A DNA stretch of 64,000 bases, from positions 496,001-560,000 of the forward strand of contig LT599017.1 in assembly GCA_900079765.1 (NCBI GenBank). The letters are read 5' to 3'. The DNA is from an uncultured Eubacteriales bacterium (lineage in GTDB: Bacteria > Bacillota > Clostridia > Oscillospirales > Oscillospiraceae). The translations under genes were made by a program, and so were the position numbers. Shown one piece after another: positions 26,169 through 33,398 of this stretch (positions are counted from its first letter, which is position 1; each line of letters begins with the position of its first letter). The notes beneath the pieces were generated by a model that saw only the letters and a program-made list of their open reading frames with translations, did no database searches and was not told where the DNA came from.

Positions 26169-26516
26169 ATGAGCAAATACGGCAACAGAAAGACCGCGGT
26201 AAACGGCATTACATTTGACAGCGCAAAGGAGGCGGGGCGGTATCAAGAACTGATGCTCCTTCTCCGGGCGGGCGAGATAGAAGATCTTCGGTTACAGCCT
26301 GAGTATACCATTCAGGAGGCATTCAAGACGCCGGACGGCACAAGCGTTAGAGCGCTGAGATACCGGGCCGATTTTTCGTACAGGCTGTTGGTGCGGGAAG
26401 GCCCTGACACGCGGCGCGAGACGGTAGTTGAGGACATAAAGGGGTTCCGCACAAAGGAGTACGAAATCAAGAAAAAGCTCCTCGCTGGGATGGGAATCTT
26501 GGTGCATGAAGTATGA
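26169..26516 (+). CDS. DUF1064 phage protein
   Basis: The 115-residue protein matches DUF1064, a PD-(D/E)XK-like family common in phages: MSKYGNRKTAVNGITFDSAKEA at the start, LQPEYTIQE and ADFSY in the middle, VEDIKGFRTKEYEIKKKLL near the end. It is believed to be a nuclease-fold protein acting in phage DNA metabolism. GAGGAC stands just upstream. Length is normal for the family, so it may be intact even though neighbours are decayed. Confidence 0.88.
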   Translation: MSKYGNRKTAVNGITFDSAKEAGRYQELMLLLRAGEIEDLRLQPEYTIQEAFKTPDGTSVRALRYRADFSYRLLVREGPDTRRETVVEDIKGFRTKEYEIKKKLLAGMGILVHEV

Positions 26517-26580
26517 ACAGAGTAGCAGGAACACCCATAGCGAATTGCAGCACCGCCTGCGCCAAACGCATGACCACTAA

Positions 26581-26862
26581 GACCGTCGAGCTGGTGACAA
26601 GATTTACTGGGACGGCCTTATAGACCGTGAGATAGCTGTAATCGTAGGCTTCTCACAGCAAGCCATATGCGGGTGGCGGAGGCGGCACAGGAACCCGCCG
26701 AATGGTGCGGCGGGGAGACCGAAAAACGGAGACGGTGAGAAAAGCGCCAATACCAATTCCCGTAAAAAAGCGCAAAAAAATACCAGGGCCAGCCGCTGCC
26801 CCGGGATTCCATTACAGGTACTACCTGCTGCTGACATTCTGATCTTGATCTTCAAAAATTAA
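26581..26862 (+). pseudogene. Helix-turn-helix phage protein remnant
   Basis: An open frame after a stop codon encodes GDKIYWDGLIDREIAVIVGF, resembling the small HTH proteins that accompany DUF1064 in phages, then a basic GRPKNGDGEKSANTNSRKK tail. No start codon is present in frame; an upstream frame (from 26514) may hold the original N terminus, which would imply a frameshift. Confidence 0.45.
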
Positions 26863-26898
26863 GTCGTCGATGTCAATGCCTTTATTCAAATATTGCAT
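26821..26898 (-). CDS. Putative 25-aa peptide with its own promoter
   Basis: AAAGGAG six bases before ATG 26898 precedes 25 codons starting MQYLNKGIDIDDLIF, rich in acidic residues. Upstream on the minus strand are TTGCAT and TATACT, 17 bp apart (about 26928-26956). The good expression signals are the main evidence; the protein is not recognised. It overlaps the end of the HTH remnant on the other strand. Confidence 0.4.
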   Translation of the reverse strand: MQYLNKGIDIDDLIFEDQDQNVSSR

Positions 26899-27040
26899 TA
26901 GTACTCCTTTCTAGTGGATTTAAACAGTATAGCACAATTCAAAACAAAATGCAAATTGGAGCGACCAATGGGGTAGATAAAAGAGAAAACGTCCTCCGTG
27001 GTGTGAACACGGAAGACGGCAGAGATCAATTAGCGCGGTA

Positions 27041-27202
27041 TTATGCTTTCTTCAATTTATCTAATCTTTTGTAGATGTCCGCGCAGCCGGTTCGCCATTT
27101 CTTTGCGGCAACGTCATCGTTTTCGGCTTTGGCTTTCCAGTAGCCAAGTTTAAACGACTGGAGCTTACATTCCATAAGCCGAATCTTGCTATCCGTATTC
27201 AA
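27041..27202 (-). CDS. Small 53-aa phage-type protein
   Basis: TTG 27202 follows GGAGGTG with good spacing. The product is lysine-rich and helical (KLQSFKLGYWKAKAENDD, then WRTGCADIYKRLDKLKK). Upstream are TTGCGT and TATACT at 17 bp, the same arrangement as for the 25-aa ORF. It is not recognised, but signals and codon pattern support a real gene. Confidence 0.55.
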   Translation of the reverse strand: MNTDSKIRLMECKLQSFKLGYWKAKAENDDVAAKKWRTGCADIYKRLDKLKKA

Positions 27203-27274
27203 AGCAAAACACCTCCGTTAGTTTACATAAAGTATAACACATTTTAGCGGATAACGCAAATTGGAGGAGATTCC

Positions 27275-27781
27275 ATGATATTGAAGCCAGAAAAAGCCGC
27301 TCACAGTGACAACGACAAGAGCGCAGAGGAGATTGTGCGGGGGCTGCTTGCGGAGTGCGAGGATTGCTCCGAGCGTACAGCGGACGGAGGGTGCGATGCA
27401 ATTTATTATTGCGCAACCCGAGACGCCGCCGCAAAAATCACCGAGCTAAACGATTTTGCATCCAGCCAGTGCGCCAAGCTGATGGGGCGGGTTGCGGAGC
27501 TGGAGGGGCAGCTAGAGGCGCAGGGCATCAATGCGGCAACCGATGCCGTAAAGCTCATTAACGAGATGGAGCGGTACAAGCACCTGTGCAACGCCACGGA
27601 GGCCCAGCTCGCCGCCTCCCAGCAGCGGGAGAGGGCGGCGGTGGAGTGCATCGGGGAGATCGAAAAGTGCAACTATATCCCGAGCGACGAATCCACATAC
27701 GCCAGGCTGGGAAGGATCGCGGTCATCATTGGCGCGTGGCGCGGCCCGCAAGAGGCCGGGGAGGGGGGGTGGGATGGATAA
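27275..27781 (+). CDS. Phage-type coiled-coil hypothetical protein
   Basis: The 168-residue product has GGAGGAG seven bases before ATG 27275. The first 60 residues contain five cysteines (CEDCSERTADGGCDAIYYC), a possible metal site. The middle is a long coiled coil (residues ~62-130). Such Ea22/Ead-like proteins of unknown role are frequent in clostridial prophages. It ends before a bidirectional terminator. Confidence 0.65.
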   Translation: MILKPEKAAHSDNDKSAEEIVRGLLAECEDCSERTADGGCDAIYYCATRDAAAKITELNDFASSQCAKLMGRVAELEGQLEAQGINAATDAVKLINEMERYKHLCNATEAQLAASQQRERAAVECIGEIEKCNYIPSDESTYARLGRIAVIIGAWRGPQEAGEGGWDG

Positions 27782-27798
27782 GACTTATTGAACAAAAA

Positions 27799-27826
27799 AG
27801 TAGCTCACCTAAAAGGTAAGCTACTT
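27799..27826. terminator. Bidirectional terminator between convergent small genes
   Basis: AGTAGCT (27799-27805) pairs with AGCTACT (27819-27825). It lies at the convergent ends of the coiled-coil gene and the 50-aa gene. Confidence 0.6.
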
Positions 27827-27973
27827 CTTATCGTCCCCGGGATTGTGGCGGTTGCCGGATTGTTTTTTGGGATTTCGGCTCTCCCCATCAAGTGAACTCT
27901 CGGCAAATGTAGGGCCGCCTTTGGATTTTAGTTTGCGTACCTCTTTGGGATCGAGTTGGCTGTCTTTTGCCAT
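27821..27973 (-). CDS. Hypothetical 50-aa basic protein
   Basis: ATG 27973 is preceded by GAGGTGATTTT. The protein is hydrophilic and basic (MAKDSQLDPKEVRKLKSKGG ... NRHNPGDDKK), without domains, probably disordered. The leader GAGGTGATTTT-ATGGC is nearly identical to that of the 76-aa gene next door, which suggests a duplicated expression unit. Confidence 0.55.
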   Translation of the reverse strand: MAKDSQLDPKEVRKLKSKGGPTFAESSLDGESRNPKKQSGNRHNPGDDKK

Positions 27974-28042
27974 AAAATCACCTCAGCTATAGTATGCCCA
28001 CAATTATAAGAGCAATTACACAATTGGGAAAGGAGGCCTCTC

Positions 28043-28273
28043 TCACAGTGTTGTATCTCCCACGGAACCGTCTCCCTTGAGCTCGTGAAAGACCTTGTTA
28101 GGATGATCGCTTCCATCCTCAATGATCGGGCGGGCGTTTTCGTGTCCATGCTTCGCTTTGCCTTGGATTTGCGGAACGGGGTGGGCTTCATTTTTGGGGA
28201 AATGCGAGATATGGTTGCTCTCTGTACCATGCGGCGCCTTAGGGTCAGGACGGCGCATACCTGCTTTGGCCAT
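28043..28273 (-). CDS. Hypothetical 76-aa His-rich protein
   Basis: ATG 28273 follows GAGGTGATTTTG. The product is hydrophilic with nine histidines (PHGTESNHISHFPKNEAHP and KAKHGHENARP), perhaps metal-binding or disordered. It resembles short conserved proteins carried on clostridial mobile elements, but I do not know its role. It lies in the same direction as the 50-aa gene. Confidence 0.6.
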   Translation of the reverse strand: MAKAGMRRPDPKAPHGTESNHISHFPKNEAHPVPQIQGKAKHGHENARPIIEDGSDHPNKVFHELKGDGSVGDTTL

Positions 28274-28337
28274 CAAAATCACCTCGTTGATAGGGTGCCA
28301 CAAAAGAATAAAATCATGTAGCACATCCGCGTGAGGA

Positions 28338-28363
28338 AAAAAGAAAACCGCCCCGAAGGGCGG
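28338..28363 (-). terminator. Terminator of the peroxiredoxin gene
   Basis: CCGCCC-CGAA-GGGCGG stem (28348-28363) with a minus-strand tail TTTTCTTTTTT. Confidence 0.85.
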
Positions 28364-28379
28364 CTGGCAGGGAAATTTG

Positions 28380-29045
28380 TTATGTGTGCTGCTCTGTGCT
28401 TTCGGGCAGTTCTTTACTACAGAGGAACCAGTCTTTACACGTAAGCCCTTCACTTTGGGGATTTTCCGTACGTGTGAGAAGCTGGTTGTAGGTCTTTGGA
28501 GGTGGCACAAGCGCAGGCTGGCCTGGCTGCCAGTTTGCCGGGGTAACAACATGGTATTTATCTGTGGTTTGGAGGGCTATGAGTAGGCGGAGAATTTCCG
28601 AAATGTTTCTGCCGTTCGTCAGGGGATAGACCAGAATGGCGCGAATTTTCTGCTCCGGGTCGATGAGAAACACATTGCGCACCGTTTCCTGATTGCTGGC
28701 ATCGGGCGCAATCATGCCGTACAGCTGGGCAACTTCTCCAGTGCGGTCGGCCACCACTGGAAATGGAACCTCAATGCCAGTGGTCAGGTGAATGGCATAC
28801 ACCCAAGCCAAGTGGGAGGGATTGCTGTCAATGCTTAGGCCGAGCAGCTGGGCGTTTTGGGCTTGGAATTGCGGCTGGGCCTTGGAAAATGCGATAAATT
28901 CAGTGGTGCAGACAGGGGTAAAGTCGCCGGGATGAGAAAAAAACACAACCCATTTTCCCTTGTAATCAGACATGCGCAGGGTGCCAAAGGTTGTGGTGGC
29001 TGTAAAATCAGGCGCCTGCATTCCTAGTGTAAGATGATTGTCCAT
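28380..29045 (-). CDS. Peroxiredoxin (Prx6/AhpC-TSA type)
   Basis: The 221-residue cytoplasmic peroxidase has its peroxidatic cysteine in GDFTPVCTTEF (Cys46) and the conserved arginine region in ETVRNVFLIDPEQKIRAIL. The long C-terminal arm ends with GLTCKDWFLC, giving possible resolving cysteines as in Prx6-like archaeal and clostridial enzymes. It lies inside the ssrA-bounded element, unusual for phage cargo but plausible as an island gene. A promoter, two mini-ORFs and a terminator upstream may control it by attenuation. Confidence 0.92.
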   Translation of the reverse strand: MDNHLTLGMQAPDFTATTTFGTLRMSDYKGKWVVFFSHPGDFTPVCTTEFIAFSKAQPQFQAQNAQLLGLSIDSNPSHLAWVYAIHLTTGIEVPFPVVADRTGEVAQLYGMIAPDASNQETVRNVFLIDPEQKIRAILVYPLTNGRNISEILRLLIALQTTDKYHVVTPANWQPGQPALVPPPKTYNQLLTRTENPQSEGLTCKDWFLCSKELPESTEQHT

Positions 29046-29125
29046 AAGTTCATCTCCTCTACACAGCCTATGCAGAGGGACGCCATTTGCAACAGAAAGC
29101 GGGGCCTATCGCGGTATTGCGCTGA

Positions 29126-29158
29126 AGCAAAAAGAAACCCGCCCCGGTTAAGGGGCGG
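29126..29158 (-). terminator. Terminator in the peroxiredoxin leader
   Basis: CCGCCCC (29139-29145) pairs with GGGGCGG (29152-29158), with GTTTCTTTTTG after the stem on the minus strand. It lies between the promoter at 29307-29335 and the peroxiredoxin start, so readthrough would be needed for expression from that promoter. Confidence 0.75.
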
Positions 29159-29216
29159 CATGGTCAGCAGAGCTTAGTGATACATGTAGCGGAGATCTGT
29201 GGAGGGATGCTCATTG

Positions 29217-29258
29217 TCATTGCTCCGCTGTACTCGATACAGAATCAAAACCAGTCAT
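29217..29258 (-). CDS. 13-aa leader peptide candidate
   Basis: TTAGGAG stands eight bases before ATG 29258, followed by 13 codons (MTGFDSVSSTAEQ) and TGA. A second mini-ORF of 18 codons starts one base later and overlaps. Both precede a terminator, an arrangement seen in attenuators. Evidence is limited to spacing and context. Confidence 0.35.
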   Translation of the reverse strand: MTGFDSVSSTAEQ

Positions 29259-29306
29259 AGCTGACACTCCTAAGTAGATTTTTATATTATTTCTTTGCGT
29301 GCCTCT

Positions 29307-29335
29307 AATATACCCTGAATCTCCCTAAAAATCAA
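29307..29335 (-). promoter_or_regulatory. Promoter of the leader RNA upstream of peroxiredoxin
   Basis: Minus strand: TTGATT (29330-29335), 17 bp, TATATT (29307-29312). Confidence 0.6.
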
Positions 29336-29439
29336 GGGAAATATGAAAAATTTGGCATACTATGCTCTGGCCTTGACGTATGATCTTTCTTTTCTATCTG
29401 CTGCCAGAACGGCGGTACGTTCCTGGCTTTTCCCTTGCG

Positions 29440-29550
29440 CCTTATCTTAACATGCGATCATACCCCTGCCGTGCCAAGCCTCGCGCTAGGCTGCAGCCGT
29501 GGCATGAATATAATCCGGAGTTTACCCCACGGTAGGCTCCGGGCTTTTCT
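29440..29550 (+). ncRNA. Candidate structured RNA ending in a terminator hairpin
   Basis: Plus strand: a nested stem (TGCCA-AGCCT-loop-AGGCT-spacer-TGGCA, about 29472-29504) is followed by CCGGAG (29515-29520) pairing with CTCCGG (29537-29542) and GCTTTTCT. No ORF with a ribosome site is evident. It could be a small RNA, or a folded remnant. The promoter is not clear. Confidence 0.3.
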
Positions 29551-29664
29551 GTTAGCATTCTCATTAGCGTTTTGCGTAAAAACTGCTAATATTTTTTATT
29601 CAAATTTTGTAGTTTGTAAAAAAATAATTAACGCACACAACCGTAGAACCATTGCTAGAGTATA

Positions 29665-29704
29665 GAAAAATCCCGAAACACTGATTGCTCAATGCTTCGG
29701 GATT
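29665..29704 (-). terminator. tmRNA terminator
   Basis: On the minus strand the tmRNA CCA end is followed by AAATCCCGAA, a loop, TTCGGGATTTTT. This hairpin lies inside the element side of the junction, so the element supplies it. Confidence 0.85.
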
Positions 29705-29728
29705 TGGTGGACCCGAGGGGAGTTGAAC
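29703..29728. repeat. Direct repeat at the tmRNA 3' end (att site, proximal copy)
   Basis: Identical 26 bases to 25755-25780; this copy is part of the functional ssrA gene. Confidence 0.85.
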
Positions 29729-30050
29729 CCCTGTCCGAAAACGCTTTAACGGGAACTTCTCCGGGCGCAGACGGTTATTTACATTCCCTTGCCCGAGCGT
29801 GAACCGTCACACTCAGAGGTTTGGTAGAGTCATGATTCATGGTACGCGCAACTCTTTGCGTACGCACGGACGCCACTTCGTCACGCCCTAGCCGGACCCG
29901 TGGCCCTGACCGGTAGGACGGCCGCGTTAAGCCGCGGCGAGAACTACGTTATCGTTGTTCTTTAATTTATAAGTTGCCCATTTTATGGATGGTAGGCGCA
30001 TCCGCCCGCTATTCCCGCCTCCACATCCCCGTCGAAACCGGTACGGGCCC
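29705..30050 (-). ncRNA. ssrA: Transfer-messenger RNA
   Basis: Minus strand, 346 nt. The 5' GGGCCCG pairs with CGGGTCC before ACCA to form the acceptor stem with one G-U pair, TACCGGTTTCGACGGGG follows the 5' end as in other tmRNAs, and GGGGTTCAACTCCCC forms the T arm. The tag frame ends KNNDNVVLAAA-stop (29927-29962), matching the usual hydrophobic AA degradation signal. The RNA tags stalled peptides for proteolysis with SmpB, encoded nearby. The 3' end is the integration target of the adjacent element. Confidence 0.95.
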
Positions 30051-30055
30051 GTCGG

Positions 30056-30077
30056 AGCCCGCCCGAAAGGGCGGGCT
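30056..30077 (-). terminator. GAAA-loop hairpin between cyclophilin and tmRNA
   Basis: AGCCCGCCC-loop-GGGCGGGCT, 9 bp, immediately upstream of the tmRNA 5' end. There is no T run on the minus strand, so it may be a processing or stabilising structure rather than an efficient terminator. Confidence 0.5.
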
Positions 30078-30108
30078 AACGTGTTGCGGTGAAAGTGCTG
30101 TGCTGTAA

Positions 30109-30630
30109 TTACGCCTTAGTAGGCGCGGGGTAGTCCACACCGAAGGTATCCACGGTGACGGTCTTGATACGTTGGGGCTGCCGGGGCTTGTCGTTAAAGT
30201 CGGCGCCCGTGTTTACAATGGCGTCGGCGGCGTCCATACCCTCGATGACCTTGCCAAAGGCGGCGTAGTCCCCGTCCAGATGGGGGGCCTTTTCCACCAT
30301 GATGAAGAACTGACTGCCGGCGGAGTTGGGGTTCATGGCCCGGGCCATGGAGAGGACGCCCCGGTCATGCTTTAAGTCGTTCTTCACGCCGTTGCGGGCA
30401 AACTCGCCCTTGATGGAGTAGCCGGGGCCGCCCATGCCCGTTCCGTCGGGGCAGCCGCCCTGGATCATAAAGCCGGGGATGACGCGGTGGAAGATGAGGC
30501 CGTTATAAAAACCGGACTTCACGAGGGAGATGAAGTTGTTCACGCTGTTGGGTGCCATCTCGGGGTAGAGCTCAGCGACCATCTTGGCGCCGTTCTCCAT
30601 CTCGAAGGTGACGATGGGGTTCTGAGCCAT
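30109..30630 (-). CDS. Peptidyl-prolyl cis-trans isomerase, cyclophilin type
   Basis: The 173-residue cytoplasmic cyclophilin keeps the catalytic block [19 protein letters not shown] and [27 protein letters not shown]. It catalyses proline isomerisation in protein folding. It follows smpB by 20 bp on the same strand, so the two are likely cotranscribed, with ssrA next in the same direction. Confidence 0.95.
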   Translation of the reverse strand: MAQNPIVTFEMENGAKMVAELYPEMAPNSVNNFISLVKSGFYNGLIFHRVIPGFMIQGGCPDGTGMGGPGYSIKGEFARNGVKNDLKHDRGVLSMARAMNPNSAGSQFFIMVEKAPHLDGDYAAFGKVIEGMDAADAIVNTGADFNDKPRQPQRIKTVTVDTFGVDYPAPTKA

Positions 30631-30650
30631 GGGAAAACACGTCCTTTCTG

Positions 30651-31118
30651 TTAATAGCGCGAGCGGTCCTTCATGGTGCGGTCCATCTCACGCTTGGCGT
30701 CCTTGGCGGCGGCGGCCTCCCGTTTGTCGTAGAGCTTTTTACCCTTACAGAGACCAATTTCCACCTTGACCTTCGCGTTCTTGAAGTAGACCGACAGGGG
30801 CACCAGGGCGTAGCCGTCGGCCTTGGTGAGCTGGTAGAGCATTAAAATCTCCCGCTTGTGCATCAGGAGCTTGCGGGGGCGGCGGGGGTCCTTGTTGAAG
30901 ATGTTACCCTGCTCGTAGGGGGAGATGTGGACGCCGTGAAGCATCATCTCCCCGTCCTTGGCGATGCAGAAGGAGTCCTTCAGGTTGACGTTGCCCTGGC
31001 GGATGCTCTTGACCTCGGTGCCCGCGAGAGAGACGCCGGCCTCGTATTTCTCCTCCACGAAGTAGTCGTGGTAGGCCTTGCTGTTCTTTGCGATCACCTT
31101 GATCCCCTTGGGCTCCAT
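30651..31118 (-). CDS. smpB: SsrA-binding protein SmpB
   Basis: The 155-residue protein begins [28 protein letters not shown] and has the family core [19 protein letters not shown] and the basic C-terminal tail [14 protein letters not shown] that enters the mRNA channel. It carries tmRNA to stalled ribosomes. ATG 31118 has GGGAGGTG upstream; a longer frame adds ten unsupported residues. Its target RNA gene lies 0.6 kb downstream. Confidence 0.97.
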   Translation of the reverse strand: MEPKGIKVIAKNSKAYHDYFVEEKYEAGVSLAGTEVKSIRQGNVNLKDSFCIAKDGEMMLHGVHISPYEQGNIFNKDPRRPRKLLMHKREILMLYQLTKADGYALVPLSVYFKNAKVKVEIGLCKGKKLYDKREAAAAKDAKREMDRTMKDRSRY

Positions 31119-31150
31119 AGTCACACCTCCCGTGCCAGGGTACACTTAGG

Positions 31151-31180
31151 ATTAGATAACTATTATAGCATATTTGTCAA
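31151..31180 (-). promoter_or_regulatory. Promoter of smpB
   Basis: Minus strand: TTGACA (31175-31180), 18 bp, TCTAAT (31151-31156). A TATAAT also lies between them (31162-31167), so the exact -10 is uncertain. Confidence 0.55.
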
Positions 31181-31184
31181 GGGG

Positions 31185-31718
31185 TTAAACAGGGGGGAGG
31201 GCTGCAATGGGGATGGCGGGCAGGGCGGCGGGGAAATGCCGCAACAGCGCTGCCAGCGCGTCCCGCTCCAGGATGGGGCGGCCGTGCTCGGCCAGGCGGG
31301 CGTCCAGGTAGGGGCAGGGGCGCTCCGAGCGGCCAAACTCGGAGAGAAACCCGGCCAGCCGCTCCTGACCGGCGGGGAGAGAGAGCCACCACCGCCCGTC
31401 GCACCAGAGAAGGGCGGCCTCCGGGCAGGGCTCGGTCAGGGCCTGGGCCGCGGAGATCAGGTCCTCGCAGTCGTCAAAGGAGAGCCAGAGACGCTCGGGG
31501 ACGCGGATACGGGCGAAGACCAGCACGCCGCAGGCGTTGGGGTAGGCCTCGATCTCGATGGCCCCGTCCAGGGCAATGCCTGCCTCGGTAAAGGCGGTCT
31601 GGGTGAGCTCCAGCGCCTGCTCCAGAGTGAGCTGGGCGGGGGTAAGGCCGTGCTCTCGCAGGTCGGCCGGGGTGATGTAGAGCGCCACGCTGGCGGCGCC
31701 AATAGGTTGGATGGTCAT
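31185..31718 (-). CDS. MecA-like adaptor protein
   Basis: The 177-residue protein resembles the MecA/YpbH adaptor family: an N-terminal substrate-binding region (MTIQPIGAASVALYITPADLREHGL), a middle IEIEAYPNACGVLVFARI block and a C-terminal domain with a FLSEFG motif. MecA proteins deliver substrates to ClpC for degradation. ATG 31718 is chosen because GGAAGGGGG-like sequence lies upstream and the family begins there. It lies upstream of smpB in the same direction, in a protein-quality-control neighbourhood. Confidence 0.75.
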   Translation of the reverse strand: MTIQPIGAASVALYITPADLREHGLTPAQLTLEQALELTQTAFTEAGIALDGAIEIEAYPNACGVLVFARIRVPERLWLSFDDCEDLISAAQALTEPCPEAALLWCDGRWWLSLPAGQERLAGFLSEFGRSERPCPYLDARLAEHGRPILERDALAALLRHFPAALPAIPIAALPPV

Positions 31719-32102
31719 GGGAAGCCCCCTTCCTGAAAGATGTTCAGATAAAGCCATTATTGTGTATCGAACTAAGCAAAAAGCGCTGGAAGCCAGGCTT
31801 TCAAAAGCCGTCTGTCGGTACACATTGCAACAATGCCTGATTCTCTCACAAAACGGTTCGAATGAGCCGTTTGTGAAAAAGTTACGCGGTATTTGCCGCG
31901 CGAATAAAACGCAAAGCGGTTTATTCAGTAGACATTATTATACGGGGCGCGGCGGGGCAATGATAGCTGTAAAGTTTGGGATGAATGGAAAAGGTCAGGG
32001 TGGCGGAGTGAAAAAGCTTGTGATATAATAACCGCAAAGCACGAAACGCTTAGCGTTTGTGATAATTCCTATATCTAATTATTATGTACAAGAGAGCGGA
32101 GC
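31719..32102. other. Divergent intergenic region with two hairpins
   Basis: A bulged inverted repeat (TCACAAA/TTTGTGA arms, about 31837-31866) and a second (CACGAAACGC/GCGTTTGTG, about 32040-32060) are visible. TATAAT at 32023-32028 may be the -10 box of the NUDIX/WalR transcript. No gene is seen. Confidence 0.4.
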
Positions 32103-32648
32103 GTGGTTCGGGTGGATCTGACGGAGAGAACGGTAGAGAGTAAGCAGCTGTTTGAGGGGCATATCGTCCGCCTCAAGCTGGACATGGCAGAGCTCCCCAA
32201 CGGAAAAACGGCCTCCCGGGAGGTGGTGGAGCACCCCGGCGGCGTGGTCATCCTCCCCCTGGACGGGTCGGGGAATGTGACTTTGGTGCGGCAGTACCGC
32301 TACCCCTACCAAAGGGTGGTGACCGAACTGCCCGCCGGCAAGCTGGAATACGGCGAGGACCACCGTGCCGCCGGTCTGCGGGAGCTGGAGGAGGAGATTG
32401 GCGTCACCTGCGACGAGTTCACCTACTTAGGCTGCCTATACGCCTCCCCCGGTTTCTGTACCGAAACTCTACATATGTATCTGGCCAGGGGCCTTCACCA
32501 GGGGGAGTGCCACCCGGACGAGGACGAATTCCTGGAGCGGCTGGAGCTGCCCTTTGACGCTCTGGTGGGGCAGATCATGAGCAATGAAATCTCCGACGCG
32601 AAGACGGTGGCGACAGTGCTGAAGGTGAAAGTATTCCTGGGCCTGTAA
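32103..32648 (+). CDS. NUDIX hydrolase, ADP-ribose pyrophosphatase type
   Basis: The 181-residue protein carries the NUDIX box as GKLEYGEDHRAAGLRELEEEIGV (residues ~79-101; G-x5-E-x7-REUxEExGU pattern). The TVTLVRQYRYP and ASPGFCTETLHMYLA segments are typical of ADP-ribose pyrophosphatases. It would hydrolyse ADP-ribose or related sugars in the cytoplasm. GTG 32103 opens the frame, but GTG 32112, ten bases after GGAG, is perhaps the better start. It is followed by walR after 42 bp. Confidence 0.93.
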   Translation: MVRVDLTERTVESKQLFEGHIVRLKLDMAELPNGKTASREVVEHPGGVVILPLDGSGNVTLVRQYRYPYQRVVTELPAGKLEYGEDHRAAGLRELEEEIGVTCDEFTYLGCLYASPGFCTETLHMYLARGLHQGECHPDEDEFLERLELPFDALVGQIMSNEISDAKTVATVLKVKVFLGL

Positions 32649-32690
32649 GGGACGATGGAGACATTGACCTGCCATCCTAAGGAGGAACGT

Positions 32691-33398
32691 ATGGGAAAGA
32701 GAATTCTGATCGTCGAGGACGAGAAGAACATTGTGGACATCTTGGGCTTTAACCTGATTCGGGAGGGGTACGAGACCCTGGAGGCCTACGACGGCCAGGC
32801 GGGCTTGCAGCTCGCCCTGGAGCAGGACCCCGACCTGGTGCTCTTAGACCTGATGCTGCCCAAGTTGAACGGTTTCGACGTCTGCCGCGGCCTGCGCTCC
32901 GCCGGGCGGAGCACCCCGGTCATCATGCTCACCGCCCGCGAGGAGGAGAACGACAAGGTCCTGGGTCTGGAGCTGGGCGCAGATGATTATATCACCAAGC
33001 CCTTCTCCATGCGGGAGTTGCTGGCGCGGGTGAAGGCCAACATCCGCCGCAGCGGTATGGCGGAGGTCCACGCTGTCAACCCTGCCCAGGCGGGCGGGCG
33101 GCTGGGACTGGGCCGGGTGGCCATCGACCAGGAGCGCCTTACCGCCTATAAGGACGGCAAGCCCCTGGACCTGACCCAGCGGGAGTATGAGCTCCTCAAA
33201 TTTCTGGCCCTCCAGCCCGGCAAGGTCTTCTCCCGGGAGGCGCTGATGGAGAACGTCTGGAATTACGAGGGCTACGTAGGCGACGTCCGCGCCGTGGACG
33301 TTGCGGTTCGCCGCCTGCGGGAAAAAATCGAGGACGACCCAGCCTGCCCGGTGTTCATCGTCACAAGACGCGGCCTGGGTTACCTCTTCAGTGTGTAG
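32691..33398 (+). CDS. walR: OmpR/PhoB-family response regulator, WalR-like
   Basis: The 235-residue regulator has a receiver domain with the phosphoacceptor Asp53 in LVLLDLMLPKLNG, the conserved Thr in MLTAREEE and Lys in YITKPFS, then a winged-helix DNA-binding domain (residues ~135-232). AAGGAGG precedes ATG 32691. The following kinase plus YycH and YycI homologues identify the operon as the cell-wall-homeostasis type. About 600 bp of decayed sequence separates it from the kinase. Confidence 0.9.
   Translation: MGKRILIVEDEKNIVDILGFNLIREGYETLEAYDGQAGLQLALEQDPDLVLLDLMLPKLNGFDVCRGLRSAGRSTPVIMLTAREEENDKVLGLELGADDYITKPFSMRELLARVKANIRRSGMAEVHAVNPAQAGGRLGLGRVAIDQERLTAYKDGKPLDLTQREYELLKFLALQPGKVFSREALMENVWNYEGYVGDVRAVDVAVRRLREKIEDDPACPVFIVTRRGLGYLFSV

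Larger units (their letters stand above)
25755..29728. mobile_element. Small integrated element or prophage remnant in ssrA
   Basis: About 3.95 kb is bounded by perfect 26-bp direct repeats, one being the functional 3' end of the tmRNA gene. Integration of phages and islands at the ssrA 3' end by tyrosine recombinases is well known and regenerates the RNA gene, as seen here. The content fits: DUF1064, an HTH fragment, short phage-like ORFs on both strands and a coiled-coil protein. No integrase gene is found between the repeats, so it is a decayed element or one mobilised in trans. Confidence 0.75.
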
